NCBI GenBank assembly: GCA_029204225.1
Contig: CM055101.1
Location: 46,301,906 to 46,365,905 of the forward strand
Direction: 5' to 3'
Length of the DNA: 64,000 bases
Source: Diphasiastrum complanatum
Lineage: Eukaryota > Streptophyta > Lycopodiopsida > Lycopodiales > Lycopodiaceae
In this document: in pieces, positions 61,911-64,000 of the stretch
Layout of the letters: each line of letters begins with the position of its first letter
How positions within the stretch are numbered: the stretch's first letter is position 1
Notes under the pieces: model-generated
What the model was told of the DNA's origin: nothing
Seen by the model: only the letters and a program-made list of their open reading frames with translations
Database searches by the model: none
Translations under genes and position numbers: made by a program

Positions 61911-64000
61911 TTGATAATTGCAAACTCTGATTGTTCATGTGCTTGTACTCTCAACCATACCCCCATACTCCACTAACAATAGCCAATGATCAATATTTGA
62001 AACATTCAAACTGCATCAAAAACCTCTTTCTTCTTGCCTTGATCAACAAAGGCACTCACATAACGTGCATTCTATGTCAACCCTGGATCATAGAGGACAT
62101 TGTGGATAGATCCCTTATCCTCTCAATATATGTAGCATGTCATCACCCTAAGACTCTTTGACAATCCTCTATGTGTTTATACAAGTCCCTTTTTACGTGT
62201 CATGTGCTAAGACATACGCCCCCATGTATCAAGCATCATTCATGGAATCACAAAGAAGTAGGGCCACAACAAATACATCAATCAAGTGAAGAAGTGTATT
62301 ATGATTGTGTTGTTGTCCTGGGATCCACCATTCACGGGTCTAACGAATTTATGACAATATGACATTATCTCCAGCTAATTTGGCCACATTCCAATCTAGG
62401 TTTTATTCCCCCGTTCATCGACCCTTCATCATATTCTATTTCTTGCTAACTCTCACAACTATATACCGCAAGCATAACATCATTTGGCATGTCTATCATT
62501 AGTACAGGTCTTTGGTTGATTACCATGGATCGTTTCTAGAATCTGCTAAAGGTCAATATGATTACCTCCGTAACTTTTGAACACCATAAGTTTGCCTAGT
62601 GCCAATTCCTTACGAAATACTTGTCTACCCATTAATATGGTGCAAGATTTTAGAAACGCTTAGACCTTATGATCTTGCTTTTTCCTTTTTTGCCTGGTGC
62701 CATTCTGAAAGTTGGGGACTTAATCCATCGTCGTCGCAAACTTGTTCAGTTCCTTGTCCAATAGGATGGTCGCCCTATTGATGCATGGAAAACTTTTGAT
62801 GTCTTTGCACACACTCCATTGTTACAGGATCAAGCTTGCACTCTTCAAGCTATTGTCCAAGATCATTTGGTTGTTAATGTGCTTGCTAATCTTCTTCGTG
62901 AATCATGATCCAGATCACATTGTTGCTAATGTTGCTACTAATGCTCCTATTATTTCTAATCTCCATGGTGTCGATATACATGATGCTCTACCTACTATAC
63001 TTATTACTAAACCAAAAAAAAAAAAATCCTTCTTCCTACTACAAAAGACATAAAATTCTCTATGCCGACATATTCAACACAAGCTTCATGGCACTAAAAG
63101 CGAGTTTCCATGACTATAGGAGATTTAGCTTTTGGACTAACACAATTTGCACAAAATTATAACTCAAGAAAGAAAACAAGAAACAATGGTACAAAAGTAG
63201 CTTTAGTAGTCAAAAAGTTAAGACCAAATTGAGGGCAATGCTTTAATAGGGGTGTGTTCACATATTCCATACTTCTCTATTTTTGGCCACATGAGTACCT
63301 ACAATCTCATAGTTTTTTTACAGACCTATTCATTGTTTTTAGCTACTTCAATTAGATACGACTATTTTCAATAGATAAGGCTAAAAAAGGTAATTTAGGA
63401 ACCCCACAAGGGTGCATTCGGAACCTTCTAGGCATTTGCCATATCAATATGAATAGGGGCCAGGGATTAGTATAAATGCAGTCTGGAGTTTCTTGTAGGG
63501 AAGTTCTATACTTTTGGAGATCTTAATTGAAGATGTGCCTGAGCTATCGGCAGCCATTGTTGATCAACAAGTTTTTTTAGTTGAAGATTGCTTGTGTGAA
63601 TGATTCTTCTTGTCTTATGCTACATATGAAACAATATCTATGATTGAGTTCATAACAGTAAGGCTCAAAGGACAATGAAAACAGGTATTGATCCAAAGTG
63701 CATCTTTTCCCAAGAGTTTTACCCCAACACATTTTGTTTCACACTATATTTTTACTCGTATTTGGAATTTGGCAAGACCCATGCCTACAAACATACATGT
63801 GAGACTTTAGGCAAATGTGTTTGTTGCCAACCATGCATAGATCACGCATGGCTATGCTTGCATCAAGAGATGAAGGTGAAGACGTCAATTGTCATAAGGA
63901 GCCTCCAAAGACAACCATTCATAAATCACCACTTAAAAGATCTAAACCTTGACGGTCCCACGGGGGGTATGTTCTTGGTGTAGTTCCACAAGCATGGTAG
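61911..64000. other. No gene recognised
   Basis: Short frames only. 62740-63000 is Leu-rich by T-richness, not by protein signature. No RNA gene or clear repeat was seen up to the window end. Confidence 0.5.

Overview
This is nuclear DNA of a land plant with a large, repeat-packed genome. The plant features are a TRM82/WDR4-type gene closest to plant versions, an actin fragment, a 25S rRNA fragment of plant type, and many Copia and Gypsy elements primed by initiator-Met tRNA. The style of the repeats (long introns full of elements, LINEs with a KTKVMVFN-type reverse transcriptase, Copia families with a GxxLLEPSERLTTSNYSIWK-type gag start) suggests a fern or other seedless plant. That placement is a low-confidence inference.

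Layout. 1-528: actin pseudogene cut by the window edge. 540-6696: Copia-1 (minus), young, inserted at a (CT)n tract. About 7690-17350: Copia-2 (plus), an old 3'-truncated copy split by Copia-3 (9778-15638, minus), which has identical LTRs and one long open gag-pol frame. 17350-24760: no intact gene; a palindromic repeat cluster, a decayed 25S rRNA fragment, LTR-like direct repeats, a Gypsy integrase scrap and an unidentified open-frame region. 25225-26866: Gypsy pol fragment. 26875-31142: Copia-4, same family as Copia-2, with one LTR. 31143-38700: gene-free, with a foldback block holding three ~190-bp repeats and an old dispersed repeat also found at 20.4-21.5 kb.

38713-60077 (minus) is the one clear host gene, the non-catalytic WD40 subunit of the tRNA m7G46 methyltransferase (TRM82/WDR4). 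Eight exons could be set with matching splice phases; the 5' exons were not found. One intron (44550-59222, about 14.7 kb) holds a stack of plus-strand LINE units separated by (CT)n tracts, a young Gypsy chromovirus (47939-54064) and a 384-bp miniature LTR element (57566-57949).

That miniature element is the most notable object. It has 144-bp TG...CA LTRs, a 5-bp target duplication, an initiator-Met primer site and a G-rich polypurine tract, so it is a TRIM. Each LTR contains a complete tRNA-like sequence with intact A and B boxes. The known analogue is Cassandra, a TRIM with 5S rRNA in its LTRs; a tRNA-bearing counterpart would be a parallel capture of a Pol III promoter. 60078-64000 holds a Copia scrap and otherwise nothing recognised.
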